The notes under the pieces: model-generated | Told to the model about the DNA's origin: nothing | Databases searched by the model: none | Seen by the model: the letters and a program-made list of their open reading frames with translations, nothing else | Translations under genes and position numbers: made by a program | Shown here: positions 51,641 through 62,152 of the stretch, in pieces | How the letters are laid out: each line of letters begins with the position of its first letter | Position numbering within the stretch: position 1 is the stretch's first letter | Assembly (NCBI GenBank): GCA_016722295.1 | Contig: JADKGL010000006.1 | Span: 1 to 64,000, forward strand | DNA length: 64,000 nucleotides | Direction: 5' to 3' | Source: Saprospiraceae bacterium | GTDB lineage: Bacteria > Bacteroidota > Bacteroidia > Chitinophagales > Saprospiraceae

Positions 51641-54001
51641 CTATAATTTTTGAATACACTTAATTTGCTGTGAACCTTGTTCTTTTAACATATACAATCC
51701 TTCCAGTAAATTTTGAATTGAGATTTGCGCCATTCCATTTCCATCTATGCTGTATTGAGACATGATCTGACCATATATATTAACTAAAGTAAAATTCAAT
51801 TCTTGAGCTGATTTATTTTCGATGGTTACAAAATCTTTTGCAGGATTTGGATAGACTTCAAATGCATTTTGTACAAAATTTTCATTTGCAGAAATAATAG
51901 TTCCTTTTGCTAAAAATTTATCTAGCGTAGCCTTCATTGAAATCTCTGTGAAAGCGGTCTGCGGTGGATTGTACAAGTGAAATAATACGCGAATACTATC
52001 CTTTGATTTTCCAGCCATATTATAGGTGAAACTTGATCGTGGATTAAATTCACCTCTGAAGTTTTCTGGGACATTCTCCATCAAAATCGTATCGCGAGGC
52101 GTTACTAAATACATTCTTGAAAATCTTCCCGCGCCTCCACCATAAGCCCAAGCATTGTAGGATATCTCAACTTCACTATAACCAATAAAATTCATCCAAG
52201 GAGAATACAATTGCAAAGTACCATTCAATTTCCATGCATCTTCTATTTCTTCATAATTGTTGGTGTAATAGCATTGATCACCAATATCGTCTGGCATATC
52301 TTTAATTGGATAATTTGAAAATGGCGTTTTCAATTCACTGAAATCGCCTTTTCTAAATTTAACTTTTGCATCATCTGTAACTTGCGTCCATCCGTGATCA
52401 AAAATAAAATCATCTTGATATCCCTTCTTCAGAAATAGCTCAATATCTTGTCCATTTTGTAAATCCAATTCAGAAATATTGGCATGAAGATATCCCCACT
52501 TTCCAGCAGAAATTCGATACTTTCCTTCTATCACATTTTGAAAAATAAATTCACCAGTTTGATCTGATAGATTCGAATATTGAAATTGCTCATTTGAAAT
52601 ACTCAACTGAGCATCAGAAATAGATTCATTGGTCAAGGCATCTTTGACACGAATTTTAATAGGATAAGATGGCAGAGGTTCCATTGCCACATCAAAATTG
52701 AATATACTATCTTTTTTAATTTGCAATGCAGCAAGAAAAGGTTTGTAACCAGCCTTTTGCACCGCTATAAATACAACACCTTCTTCTGAAAAACCTGTTC
52801 GATATTCACCATTGATATTGGAAGATGAATAGACATGATGATCAATGACATTGATATCAATCTTTGCATCGATGATTGGTGCCAAAGTTTTTTTATCAAA
52901 TACTTTTCCTTCTATAAATGCCGCTTTGTTTTGATCAAACTCCATAACGTACAATCCATTTTCAATATCTGAAGCAATGAATCTTCCAGACTTAAAATAA
53001 GGATATGCACTCCAGCATCCGTGAAAACCGATCTCATTGTCTAAATAGGTATCATAGTATCCAACTTCTATTAGATTGCGCGGATCTTTAGTATCCAATA
53101 TGCGCACACCTTCTGTGTACCACGATACAAAAAGATATCGACCGTGATGAAATACATTGTGCGGAATGGTTTGATTTTTTTCTTCAGGGTATAAATTGAA
53201 TTCACTGAGTTTGCGAATAGCGGTTGGGTTATTGACATCCCACACTTCAACTGGCGCTTTATCTCGTTCGTCTGTGGTGTATAGCACCTTTCTATTTTGC
53301 TCTATCCAAGCTGCGTGAGTAAATTGCTCTGCTGTGGATGCATCAGAAAGTCTGACAGGTAGTTTTTTATCAGTCACATTCCAGACACTAATCAAGCCAT
53401 CCCACAATTCTGCTGCATACATCCGATTCTGAAAAACATGTACCTCGTGAAAGTAAATAGAATCAATCGCACTTACAAAACTTGGTTGATCCAAATCCTT
53501 ACTCGCATCTAGTATAGCACATCCGTAGCCGATTGGAGCTGAACCTGCCAAATAAATGAATCCATCTTCATCGATATAAATCGTATGAGATTTTTCTACA
53601 ACAAAAGTGTCACCTTTTTCATCTAGATAATTTTTCACAAAACGGTGAGTAAATGTATCGGGTGCTTTGCTCATATCCACGATCAACATGCCATCTTTTT
53701 CTTCTGTGACGACATAGGCTCTGTCTTTATAAGATTTTAATTCTCTCCAAGAGGAATTTGAAGCTTTTACAAAATATCTTTCTATTGGTTTTGTTGGGTC
53801 TTCCAATGAATAAATTCGAAGGCCTTCTACGGTGCCCAATAAGGCATATTCTATTCCAGCAGGGTCTGTATATCCCCAGATACTACTGGCATGCTCAGCA
53901 ATTTTTACATGAGAAAGTAAGTTTACATGTGTAGGTGCTTGAGACAATCCAAGAAAATAGCTAAAGCAGAAAGATACACATAACAAATAAAATTTATTCA
54001 T
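51641..54001 (-). CDS. Choice-of-anchor B family protein with T9SS sorting domain
   Basis: 786 residues with signal peptide 1-20. Residues 25-360 are LVIVD-type blades of the choice-of-anchor B family (SSIWGYTDPAGIEYALLGTV, GLRIYSLEDPTKPIE, FHEVHVFQNRMYAAELW, GVRILDTKDPRNLIEVGYYD, FIASDIENGLYVMEF). Two carboxypeptidase-regulatory-like domains follow (370-445, 450-530), then a Gly-free spacer and a T9SS type A tail (NAFEVYPNPAKDFVTIEN, LLEGLYMLK) at 705-786. It is probably a surface propeller protein; known relatives have no defined activity. Confidence 0.88.
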   Translation of the reverse strand: MNKFYLLCVSFCFSYFLGLSQAPTHVNLLSHVKIAEHASSIWGYTDPAGIEYALLGTVEGLRIYSLEDPTKPIERYFVKASNSSWRELKSYKDRAYVVTEEKDGMLIVDMSKAPDTFTHRFVKNYLDEKGDTFVVEKSHTIYIDEDGFIYLAGSAPIGYGCAILDASKDLDQPSFVSAIDSIYFHEVHVFQNRMYAAELWDGLISVWNVTDKKLPVRLSDASTAEQFTHAAWIEQNRKVLYTTDERDKAPVEVWDVNNPTAIRKLSEFNLYPEEKNQTIPHNVFHHGRYLFVSWYTEGVRILDTKDPRNLIEVGYYDTYLDNEIGFHGCWSAYPYFKSGRFIASDIENGLYVMEFDQNKAAFIEGKVFDKKTLAPIIDAKIDINVIDHHVYSSSNINGEYRTGFSEEGVVFIAVQKAGYKPFLAALQIKKDSIFNFDVAMEPLPSYPIKIRVKDALTNESISDAQLSISNEQFQYSNLSDQTGEFIFQNVIEGKYRISAGKWGYLHANISELDLQNGQDIELFLKKGYQDDFIFDHGWTQVTDDAKVKFRKGDFSELKTPFSNYPIKDMPDDIGDQCYYTNNYEEIEDAWKLNGTLQLYSPWMNFIGYSEVEISYNAWAYGGGAGRFSRMYLVTPRDTILMENVPENFRGEFNPRSSFTYNMAGKSKDSIRVLFHLYNPPQTAFTEISMKATLDKFLAKGTIISANENFVQNAFEVYPNPAKDFVTIENKSAQELNFTLVNIYGQIMSQYSIDGNGMAQISIQNLLEGLYMLKEQGSQQIKCIQKL

Positions 54002-54049
54002 ATTTCATTGATATTGAGCAATGTATTTATATTATTCAAAAAAGTTCCC

Positions 54050-54057
54050 CAAATTTA
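54050..54057 (-). promoter_or_regulatory. -7 element (TAAATTTG) of the choice-of-anchor B gene
   Basis: TAAATTTG fits TAnnTTTG on the minus strand, 48 bp before the ATG at 54001. It is one half of a divergent promoter pair with 54124-54131. Confidence 0.45.
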
Positions 54058-54123
54058 ATTAACCCAAAGGCCATTTTTACGGAGGAATCAGATCTTTTAA
54101 CAAATTAATGTCAATTTCGTTAC

Positions 54124-54131
54124 TAAATTTG
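54124..54131 (+). promoter_or_regulatory. -7 element (TAAATTTG) of the gliding-type T9SS gene
   Basis: TAAATTTG, 22 bp before ATG 54154. No clear -33 TTG. Confidence 0.5.
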
Positions 54132-54153
54132 TTCTCCAAATCATACAACTAAG

Positions 54154-56157
54154 ATGAATTTTAAAAAATTACTTTCTTTACTAATTGCGATAGGATATTT
54201 GGCTTCAGGTTTTACACAGCCATTGAGTTTCATAGATGCTACAGTTGATTCTATCAAAGCAGTAGCCTCTCATGTCAATCCCACTTCAGATGATGGTTGG
54301 GTAGTCAGCGCTGTGGTAAATGACTCCATAGTTCAATTTTCAAAATTCGATTATTGTGGAAAGTTGGAATGGAATAAATGGGTTTATGCAAAAGGAAGTA
54401 TTCGAAATAGCGCCACTGCATTTTCTTCAGATAAAATCTACTTCACAGCAACATTTAGCGATGTCACGAGAAAAGGAGTTTTTTATGTCACAGTGACGAA
54501 AGATGGATTATTGACCAAGAGTCGATTGTTGAGTTTTAGAGATATGAATTTCTATAATAATGCGAAATTTTTATTTTCTGGAAACAATATATTCATGAGT
54601 TTGAATGTGGGAAATGATAATGATAAAACTAGATTTACTGTAGTAAAATTTGATGCGCAACTCAATCCTGTTTCTACTAATAGAATTTCTAGTGAGAAAG
54701 AAGTTCACGATATTGCATTGGACACCGACATGAAATTTTATGCTACGATGAATTCGAACGAATTTCTGCGATTTGACGAAACAGGAAAAGTTGATTATAC
54801 GCGTCGGTATGTTACAAGATTCGACCAGTTTGGTGACAATATTATATTTGAAAATGCGAATGTATTTTTATTAGGATATAAAATTATCAATGGCTTGCCT
54901 CATTTTCGCTCTGTAAAGATTGCAAAGGATGGAAGATATATTAATCATTCAGAATTCCTTAGCTATGATTCTAGAATTCCAGTGAAAGCAATGACTGATG
55001 AAAGCAATATTTATGTCATCAGCACTGATACAACGCGATCCAAGGGAAAGCGGTTGATGTTTTGCAGTACTATAAATAATGCTGGAAATATTACAGCGCA
55101 CAATAGCAATACTCTTTTTGACAATGCAAAAGAAATAGCTAGCCTAGATGTAGCTTATTTGAAAGATGAGAAAAACATCGTTTCTGTTGGTGTAATCGAA
55201 GACACAATATTCCATGCAAAACAAACAGCTAAATTTGAAAATGCATGTGGAGATTCGTCCATATTATTTACTGTAAAAAGAGATACGATCACAACAGATA
55301 CATTAACCAATGATTCATGGGTGACTTTCAATAATCCAAGTCAAACTGATGTACAAGACTCTGTAGTGGACAATGCATTAAAAACAACTCGTCTTTGTGA
55401 AAAATTTGATTTAAAAGATGGCGAAGTGAAACTACAAGAATGTAGCGGTGCAACAGTCACCATTGGCGCACCTGACTATCCAAATGCTACATACAATTGG
55501 TCAAGTGGAGAAACAACGTCAAGTATTCAAGTCGTAGTTCCTGCAACTCGAATGTTAACGATTAAATACTGTGATAAGACGATTATGATCACATATAAAG
55601 TAGATCCATTAGCTCCTATTGTGCCTACTCCAGTAGTTTATCCAGACGAATGTCCAAATACAAAAGTCATACTACAAGTTCAAGCCCCTGCACATCGAAC
55701 TTGATAACTGGGATGATGGATCCAAAAATCCAACATTACAAAGGACATATTCTCCATTGAGAAATACTTTACTTTCAGAAACAGTTACAATCTCTTATTG
55801 CAAAGATGTACCTGGAAGTCAAGAAATAAAATTTACACAAGATCATAATTATAAAACAAAAAATTGCTTTGAAGCCAAATTTCCAAATGTGGTTAGTATA
55901 AATAGTGAAATACCAGAGAACAAAGTATTCAAGCATTTTTGTCGATGCAATATAGACAGAGTGCTTGTATCTACATTCAATCTAAAAGTTTACAATCGTT
56001 GGGGTAAAAAGGTATATGAAACTTCAAAAGTAGATGATGCTTGGGATCTTCAATATAAAAATCAACCAGCTGCCATAGATACTTATATATACGTGTGTGA
56101 AATCAAAAATCTGGAATAATTAGTACTTATAAAGGTGATGTTACAGTGGTGAGGTAG
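54154..56157 (+). CDS. Gliding-motility-type (T9SS type B) C-terminal domain protein (frameshifted)
   Basis: About 667 residues when two indels are corrected. Signal peptide 1-21 (MNFKKLLSLLIAIGYLASG). A beta-rich body (55-400) with no named repeat is followed by an Ig-like region that carries NWSSGETTSSIQV at about 450. Then comes the type B sorting domain (FNLKVYNRWGKKVYETSK ... YIYVCEIK ... YKGDVTVVR). Frame breaks: at about 55691-55702 (after VQAPAH, continuing as ELDNWDDGSKN) and at about 56106-56116 (before IISTYKGDVTVVR). The stop is TAG at 56155-56157. The RWG motif and YKGDVTVVR end are diagnostic of this domain class. Confidence 0.82.
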
Positions 56158-56208
56158 GAGGGTTTTGTTCAAATAATTCCTATAAACAAGTTAGAAAATA
56201 ATTGTCTA

Positions 56209-56640
56209 TTATTTTCTAGTTAAAGTAATTTCTTGATAAATAGAATCATACGAACTTCCTGGAAAAGTAACTTTACGTCCAGATGTGAATTTGTGTTTAT
56301 TTAATGAATTTTCTATGACATCCAACTCTTTATAGGTACTACCAAAACTATTATCTGTGACCAAAACTAATTTTTCAGGTTGGCATTGATAAAACCATTT
56401 AAATTGAGATTCAAAGACATTAGTAATAATATCTTTACCTGTTCGATTATCAAAAAACACAAGTTCTTCATTCTTTCTTTTATCAAATTCTGTTTTTGCT
56501 CCTTCCAAAAAATAAAAATTATTAGATTCTTTATTCCAAGATCCAATAAGATTGTTTATCTTATCTAAATTAAATTCTTCTCCACCTTCTGCATTACATG
56601 CAATTAGTGAAACAACTATTACTATTTTTAAAATTTTCAT
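56209..56640 (-). CDS. Small lipoprotein of unknown function
   Basis: 143 residues with a lipobox (SLIAC, Cys15). The mature part opens with NNLIGSWNKESNNFYFLEG and is mostly beta strands; the GSW near the start is reminiscent of lipocalin-like DUF domains, a weak hint only. Its start is 2 bp downstream of the T9SS gene stop, so it is in the same transcript. Confidence 0.65.
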   Translation of the reverse strand: MKILKIVIVVSLIACNAEGGEEFNLDKINNLIGSWNKESNNFYFLEGAKTEFDKRKNEELVFFDNRTGKDIITNVFESQFKWFYQCQPEKLVLVTDNSFGSTYKELDVIENSLNKHKFTSGRKVTFPGSSYDSIYQEITLTRK

Positions 56641-56642
56641 AT

Positions 56643-57689
56643 CTATTGTTTGATAATTTTTCTCTTATAATTTTGACCATGTTTATTTTTTACTTCAAGA
56701 AAATAAATTCCTGAAGGGTATTTTTCAAAGTTAATAATATAATTTAAGCTGCCCTTTGAAATTTGCAGAGAATTTTCCAGTATCTTTCTTCCATAAATAT
56801 CAAATATAGAATAATTTGTGGTAAAGTCAGACTTACTGCTGAATAAAAAATTAATATTTACATCAAATGGATTTGGAAACACACTTTGTAGTTCGTTTTC
56901 CTTCTCTAGGATATAATCACTTGTCTCATGAAATTCCAAAGAATTTGTCTTTAATTGATCAATAAAATCAGGTATTAAAATTGCCTTTGCACCAATTGAG
57001 TTTCCTTGTGGATAACCACTATTAGAACGAAAATATGATAATGAAACAGGATCTTTACTCTTTACTTCAATTTGAATTATTCCATTGTTTTTATTAACAA
57101 TGCTACTTGGATTTTTAAATAAAACAGTGCTATAACTCAACACATTATTGGGAACAATATAGTTTTTAGTAAATATACATTCTTGGTTTGTAAAGACTGC
57201 TGTATATTGACCTGCTTGTAATTTATTAATACCTATATCAGTGCCAGGAATAGGTACATCATTTGAATTATACCAAGTTACGTAATAATTATAACCACCA
57301 GATAAATCAAGTGATATACTTCCTAAATTTTCTGGATTACAATATGGAATTATTCTTTCAGTAGGAACTTCAAGACAACATTTGACATCCCAACATTCCG
57401 ATACGGTGCCGCAAAAGTCATCTGTCACAGTTACACAATATCTGTAATTCCTTAATTCATCTATATCCTCACTTGAACTATAATATTTAGGACCAGAACT
57501 ACCATCATAAGTCCATTCAAAAGAATAGGGAGGATATCCCCCATTTACAGTAATATCAATTGAGCCATTATCACAATATGGTTCCGTTGCATTAATAACT
57601 ATACCTGTTAGATCATCCTGTGCACTTAAATCCAAATGCAAAAAAAGCAAAAAAATAAAATATGTAAAATATTGATTGTTATTTTCCAT
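56643..57689 (-). CDS. SprB-repeat-like T9SS type A protein
   Basis: 348 residues. A signal segment (1-24) is followed by SprB-like Ig repeats (CDNGSIDITVNGGYPPYSFEW near 38; NPENLGSISLDLSGGYNYYVTW near 117). The T9SS tail is at about 268-348 (LQSVFPNPFDVNINFLFSSK, YSIFDIYGRKILENSL, YPSGIYFLEV). It should be exported to the surface; SprB-like repeats are adhesive in gliding Bacteroidota. It leads a two-gene transcript with the lipoprotein gene. Confidence 0.85.
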   Translation of the reverse strand: MENNNQYFTYFIFLLFLHLDLSAQDDLTGIVINATEPYCDNGSIDITVNGGYPPYSFEWTYDGSSGPKYYSSSEDIDELRNYRYCVTVTDDFCGTVSECWDVKCCLEVPTERIIPYCNPENLGSISLDLSGGYNYYVTWYNSNDVPIPGTDIGINKLQAGQYTAVFTNQECIFTKNYIVPNNVLSYSTVLFKNPSSIVNKNNGIIQIEVKSKDPVSLSYFRSNSGYPQGNSIGAKAILIPDFIDQLKTNSLEFHETSDYILEKENELQSVFPNPFDVNINFLFSSKSDFTTNYSIFDIYGRKILENSLQISKGSLNYIINFEKYPSGIYFLEVKNKHGQNYKRKIIKQ

Positions 57690-57750
57690 TGTTTATTAAT
57701 TAATGAAATTGTGTTGCTCCAAAATTCAAGCATAATAAAGCTGTAAAATT

Positions 57751-58278
57751 CTATTTCATTTGGGATTGTCTTGATTTTAACGGGTAGTTATTTTTTCCAT
57801 GAATTCCATCTAAATAACTACCGCCTCCTGCTTCTTCAATTTCAAAAAATAGAAATGGAAAAATCCGTTCCCCTTGATTTAAGGTATTTTTAATAAACAA
57901 TAATTTTTCCAAATTTCCATGGCTCAAATAAATTAATTTCATATTTGTGTAGAGATACAATTCTTTGATCAACTTCGAATATTCGCTATCATTGATTGAC
58001 CAAAAATTACACATAGATCTAATTTCTAGTAAATTATTGTATAAATATTCTGTACTTGAATCTATTTCTACTATTTGCAATTTATTTATTAAAAAATTAT
58101 ACAATGACTCAGACCATGAATTATTATATATTGTATCTAAATATTTTAATGAATCTAAGCCCAAATTTTGATAACCGTAAAAATCCGTCAATTCAGGAAT
58201 TTTAAACAGTTTAGGCTGGCTGATTAAATTTAATTTGAATATTCCTATAATTATAGTAAAAGTTAAAAATTTCTTCAT
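57751..58278 (-). CDS. Secreted protein of unknown function
   Basis: 175 residues, signal peptide at 1-20 (MKKFLTFTIIIGIFKLNLIS). The mature part is rich in Leu, Tyr and Asn with predicted helices and no recognised motif. It ends LKSRQSQMK. Base composition is typical of the neighbours. Not assigned. Confidence 0.55.
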   Translation of the reverse strand: MKKFLTFTIIIGIFKLNLISQPKLFKIPELTDFYGYQNLGLDSLKYLDTIYNNSWSESLYNFLINKLQIVEIDSSTEYLYNNLLEIRSMCNFWSINDSEYSKLIKELYLYTNMKLIYLSHGNLEKLLFIKNTLNQGERIFPFLFFEIEEAGGGSYLDGIHGKNNYPLKSRQSQMK

Positions 58279-58415
58279 AAAATTAATTTAAAAGTGATGT
58301 ATTGTTATTTCTATTTTACCTCACTTTGAATTATATCTTTTGTATACTTCATTTTTGCTAATTCTTCAGAGCAGACATAATAATATTCTATTCAGGAATT
58401 GATCTTGGTTTATAC

Positions 58416-58686
58416 CTAATACCTTTCAAGTGTTTCAAATTGAATTTCAGGCCTATTCCACTTCCCTCCTGCCAATTCTATTTCTCTTTTTAACTTCACA
58501 TCTAATATTTGACTTAGACTTATTGGAAAGTGCAATTTTTCTAATTCTTTAAGATCGCCTCTAAACGAAGTAATTAACAGTAGTGCTGAATTAATGAAAA
58601 TATGCGATATTATCTGTACTTTGTTGGGCATTACCATTTTGTGTTCCCAAAATAAAAACAATCAAAACAAAAGCAATATTTGCCAT
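58416..58686 (-). CDS. Short secreted protein (frameshifted, uncertain)
   Basis: A signal peptide begins at an ATG at 58686 (MANIAFVLIVFILGTQNG, then NAQQSTDN). After about 31 residues the frame changes near 58591-58606 and continues as NSALLLITSFRGDLKEL and so on to the stop at 58416. Together about 89 residues. The good signal peptide is the only strong evidence for a gene. It could be an intact small protein with one indel error or the remnant of a longer one. Confidence 0.4.
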
Positions 58687-58886
58687 ATTTATACTCAAAT
58701 TAAAGAATAACTACTGCTGCCCTTTGAATCACATTCAATAGGCTGACAAACTCAATAACGCATAAGAAGTGAATTTGTATTCATGATTCAAACTATTTTA
58801 TAATTGGAGCTTATTAACTTTGGCAACCAACTTTTTTTTTAAAACGTTAGAATTATTTAAAGAATAAACTAGTCTATAAAATACGA

Positions 58887-58912
58887 ATGGATGCTAAATT
58901 AATAACATCCAT
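58887..58912 (-). terminator. Hairpin after the truncated T9SS gene
   Basis: 7-bp stem (ATGGATG / CATCCAT) with a 12-nt loop, 27 bp after the stop at 58940; followed on the minus strand by CGTATTTTATAG, moderately T-rich. Confidence 0.5.
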
Positions 58913-58939
58913 CCGAGTCGTTCAATTCTTTTCTATCTC

Positions 58940-59168
58940 TTAGTCAACCAAAACCATTCTCTTTGTAGCTGTATAATCCGCAGCATCTAACTGATAATAA
59001 AGTATATTGCTGCCTCCATTTAAATCCAATTTATTGATCGAGATTTGATTTATACCTTTAACACCTTTAATCTCATATATACGGATCACTTTTCCATACT
59101 GATCATAAATAGTCAAACTAGATTCCATTGCTCTTGGTAATCTAAAACTTACCACGGTCTCCTTTTTC
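58940..59168 (-). pseudogene. T9SS sorting domain cut off from its gene by an IS
   Basis: Only the C-terminal 76 residues of a T9SS type A protein remain. They begin inside the domain (KETVVSFRLPRAMESSLTIY, then DQYGKVIRIYEIKG, then LYYQLDAADYTATKRM) and end with a normal stop. The reading frame runs straight into the IS1634-like inverted repeat at 59169. The missing N-terminal part is not found on the other side of the IS. Confidence 0.8.
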
Positions 59169-60790
59169 CTGAGTTCGTAACTGGGACACCCAAATCAAAA
59201 TTCAAAGATCTCTGCAATTTTTTTCTGTTCATCTAATAGTAATAAGTTTTGGTTGTGTTTTTTACCTGTATTAGGATCAATTAATGCACGTTGGTAAATA
59301 TTACTTGCTATTTCAATGACTTTATTAAGACATAGATCAGGTGCGACAATTTGAAGAATTCTTTCAAGTTCATTATAAACCTTATATGCCACAAAAGAAA
59401 GGCAAATATGTACTTCAATTCTTCTTTTTGCACTGTGAAATATTGGTCTGATATTTAAATCGGTTTTAATGACTCTAAATGCTTTTTCAATTTGCTATAA
59501 ATGATTGTAATTTTCTAATACTTCATCTTTACTCATTTTTATATTTGTTTGATAGCCTTTTAGTCCATCCCATTGCTTTTCAGATTCGAATTTTTCATGA
59601 TCAATTTCAATTGCTATTACCCCTTTTAATTTTAAGTATTTATTATATCCTCTGCTATTTATAATTGCTTTGGTTAGCTTTCCAGTTCGAAGCTGCTTCT
59701 GGAGTTTGCGAAGTCCTTTTTCTCTGTTATGCATATCTTTTGTAGCTCGTTTTTTAGAATAATTGACAACTAAGGATAACAGTACTTTTGGATTATTTTA
59801 CTTTGTCTATCTTTTAGTTCTAAGGTTCTTATTTGTTCTTTAATTCCCTGTGATTCATTTTTTATTTCCCATCTAATATAAACTCATATCCTCCTTTTAT
59901 AAGCTCTTTGATGATCTTATTAGATAATAAATCAGAATCTGCAAAAACGACTAATTGAATTAAATTATAATTGGGATCATTGTAAAACCTTCAAATTGGC
60001 TTCCTTCAAAAATGTCATATGCTAATGGGTATCCATTTTTACTTACAAGCAGCCCCAGTACAATTTGTGGGCTTTGATGCTTTCCCTCTTATGAAAATCC
60101 CGTCTTCCTGGGTTCATCTTCCTGATCCAATTTGAAGTAGATTGTCGTGACATCGTAGAAGACAACTTGGATTTGTTCTGCTAATACCTGCAAGGTATGT
60201 GTATAGCTTTTTGCTGAACTATTTCTTTTTGGGTGTTGAATAGCTTGTTCATATACCAATATATGGCATTTTCATCTGTTGTTTTTGTTCATAACTATAG
60301 AAGTATTCAGCTGTTTTAAGTTTACTTTTAGGATAAACCAATCTGTAAAAGACCAGACTTTTAAAAAGCTCGTCCTTAATTTGATTTAAGCTAAATGAGT
60401 CAAATACTTTTCCCAACTGTAAGTACAACTCCAACTAATCGATGACCACTAAATGTCCCAACAACTCTTTGGATACTATCTTCAAAATTGTGAAAATCAA
60501 ATTCTGGATTATTTTGATATTTATTTATCCATTGTCTTGCATCATTTCGCAGCATTTCAATTTCATTAGGTGAATCACTACAACCTATTGTTTTTATTAC
60601 TTTGTATTTATTAGAAGATTTGTCAATTACCTGAATGCTGAATTTGACACTTTTATTCACTTTTTTCCAGATAAACATCTATAAATATACAAAAATAGCT
60701 TCTGGGATACTCAACTTGATAATTACCACCTTACACTGATCTGACAATCAATGAATTATATTTTTACTCGAAAAAACCGACGAACTCAGG
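59169..60790 (-). mobile_element. IS1634-like insertion sequence, decayed (1622 bp)
   Basis: The ends are an 11-bp perfect inverted repeat (CCTGAGTTCGT at 59169-59179 and ACGAACTCAGG at 60780-60790). The interior codes on the minus strand for one IS1634/IS1549-type transposase broken into at least four frames. No target duplication is seen: the flanks are GGTCTCCTTTTT on the left and AGTGGGCTCTTT on the right. Confidence 0.8.
59195..60678 (-). pseudogene. IS1634-family transposase (multiple frameshifts)
   Basis: N-terminal part 60400-60678 (MFIWKKVNKSVKFSIQVID ... GTFSGHRLVG). A middle part, read across frames at about 59880-60180, contains VVFYDVTTIYFK (first catalytic Asp), KTGFS-REGKHQSPQIVLGLL, SKNGYPLAYDIFEG, VVFADSDLLSNK (second Asp). 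The C-terminal parts (59495-59734 and 59195-59392) read EKAFRVIKTDLNIRPIFHS across their junction, then HICLSFVAYKVYNELE. The order and motifs are those of the IS4 superfamily's IS1634 branch. No single intact frame remains, though some breaks may be base-calling errors. Confidence 0.8.
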
Positions 60791-61292
60791 AGTGGGCTCT
60801 TTCGCCACCTATAGACCATTAGTTTAAAATTCCATGCAGCAGCTGCCAACGATACAATTATTTGATCGCAAGTTATTCACCTGCTGGGGCGGCACCGTAT
60901 TATCTATACAGAAATTACAAAAGGAAAATTTATGCATTAGTTATAAAGACTTATTTTTTATTCAATCAAAAAAATCTTTCATATTGAGCAAGCCCTATAA
61001 TAGGTTTTTTGTCCAGATAAACTTAACTAATTAATAGCTATTTATAACTAATGTATGTAAGTGAATTTGGATATTTGTTGAAATTAAGATAATTTTGCAC
61101 CGATAAGTATTCATTCTAATTTTTTACTAATGTTTGAAGCTATTTTAATTGTTTTATTAAAATTTTTGGTAACAAATTTAGATTATCAAACACATAATTA
61201 TATTAAGTAGTAATCTACTAATTAATTATTAAATTTTCAAATATAATTATGTATTTGGTATAAGTGATAATGATATAATCTAAAATTGATAT
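60791..61292. other. Intergenic region without a convincing gene
   Basis: AT-rich, with one GC-rich patch (CTGCTGGGGCGGCACC, about 60880-60896). An open frame at 60834-61034 has no signal peptide, family match or ribosome-binding signal, and I do not call it. A small hairpin AGTAG-TAAT-CTACT lies at 61206-61219, and the leader of the response regulator gene follows. Confidence 0.5.
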
Positions 61293-61892
61293 GTGAAGAT
61301 AAAAATAGGATTATTTGACAACCTTTTTTGTGTACTTGATTGGATGAAGAGTTCTATAGGAGCTTATGAAGAATTTGAAATTGTATGGATGGCCCAAAAC
61401 TCCCAAACTGCTTTGAAGTTATTAGCTGAAAACCCAGTGGATATATTAATTGCTGATGTAATAACAAATGAAGAAATTGGTTTGGAATTTTTCTATGAAG
61501 TTTATTCTCATTTTGCTACCACTAAAGTCATAACTTTCAGTAGTATTACTGATACAGAAATAATTGAATTTCTTAAAGCTTATGGTGTTTGTTTTGTAAT
61601 TAATAAGAACAACAAAGTGGATGTATTGATCTCAGCAATTTTTGAAGCGGCCAATTTAAAAATAGAAAATAAAGCTAATGCTGTACTTCCGCCAAAATTA
61701 ACTCCAAAGGAATTAGCAATAGTGAAGCTATTGGCGAAAGGTTTCGCATCAAAAGAAATTGCAGATTTCACTAATAATTCTGTACATACTATCAATAATC
61801 AAAAAAATTCTTTATTAAACAAATTTAAATGCTCTAATTCAACAGAGTTGATTTTGAAACTAAGTAGGATAGGGTATGTAAATAAAGTGTAG
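61293..61892 (+). CDS. LuxR-type response regulator (orphan)
   Basis: 199 residues from GTG 61293 (an ATG two bases upstream is out of frame). Receiver domain 3-120: acidic site reduced to Asp9, phospho-acceptor Asp55 in LIADVITNEEIG, Ser/Thr in VITFSSITD, Lys in FVINKNNKVD. Then the LuxR HTH (LTPKELAIVKLLAKGFASKE ... NSVHTINNQKNSLLNKFKCS). Between them about 25 residues of linker. It binds DNA when phosphorylated; no histidine kinase gene is in the window, so its partner is elsewhere. The receiver has one Asp where two acidic residues are normal at the start (FDN), but this still could work. Confidence 0.85.
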   Translation: MKIKIGLFDNLFCVLDWMKSSIGAYEEFEIVWMAQNSQTALKLLAENPVDILIADVITNEEIGLEFFYEVYSHFATTKVITFSSITDTEIIEFLKAYGVCFVINKNNKVDVLISAIFEAANLKIENKANAVLPPKLTPKELAIVKLLAKGFASKEIADFTNNSVHTINNQKNSLLNKFKCSNSTELILKLSRIGYVNKV

Positions 61893-62152
61893 GTTAATGG
61901 GCAAATGTATAGAAGTGGATACAATAAAGCAAAAGAGGAAATATCAGTCAGGAAATGCTCAGAACCTGTGCAGAAGCTAAAAAATACTCAAGCTACACTG
62001 AATATCAATTGCCACCCCTTCACAAAACTAAAATCTGTAGTACACAAATTGAAACCCAAAAATCAGAATCAACCTATTTTTAGGGAACTTCTTTCAGGTT
62101 GCTGCGAAATGTCGGTTAATATTTGTCTACTTTAAAACCCAACCAAAAAAAG

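Noticed and set aside
60834..61034. Open reading frame of 66 codons on the plus strand
   Set aside because: No signal peptide, family motif or ribosome-binding signal; lies in an intergenic patch next to an IS end.
61905..62135. Open reading frame of 76 codons after the response regulator
   Set aside because: Composition is unlike a protein (many Lys/Asn/Gln, no hydrophobic pattern) and no motif is recognised; it may be part of decayed sequence before the Rhs remnant.
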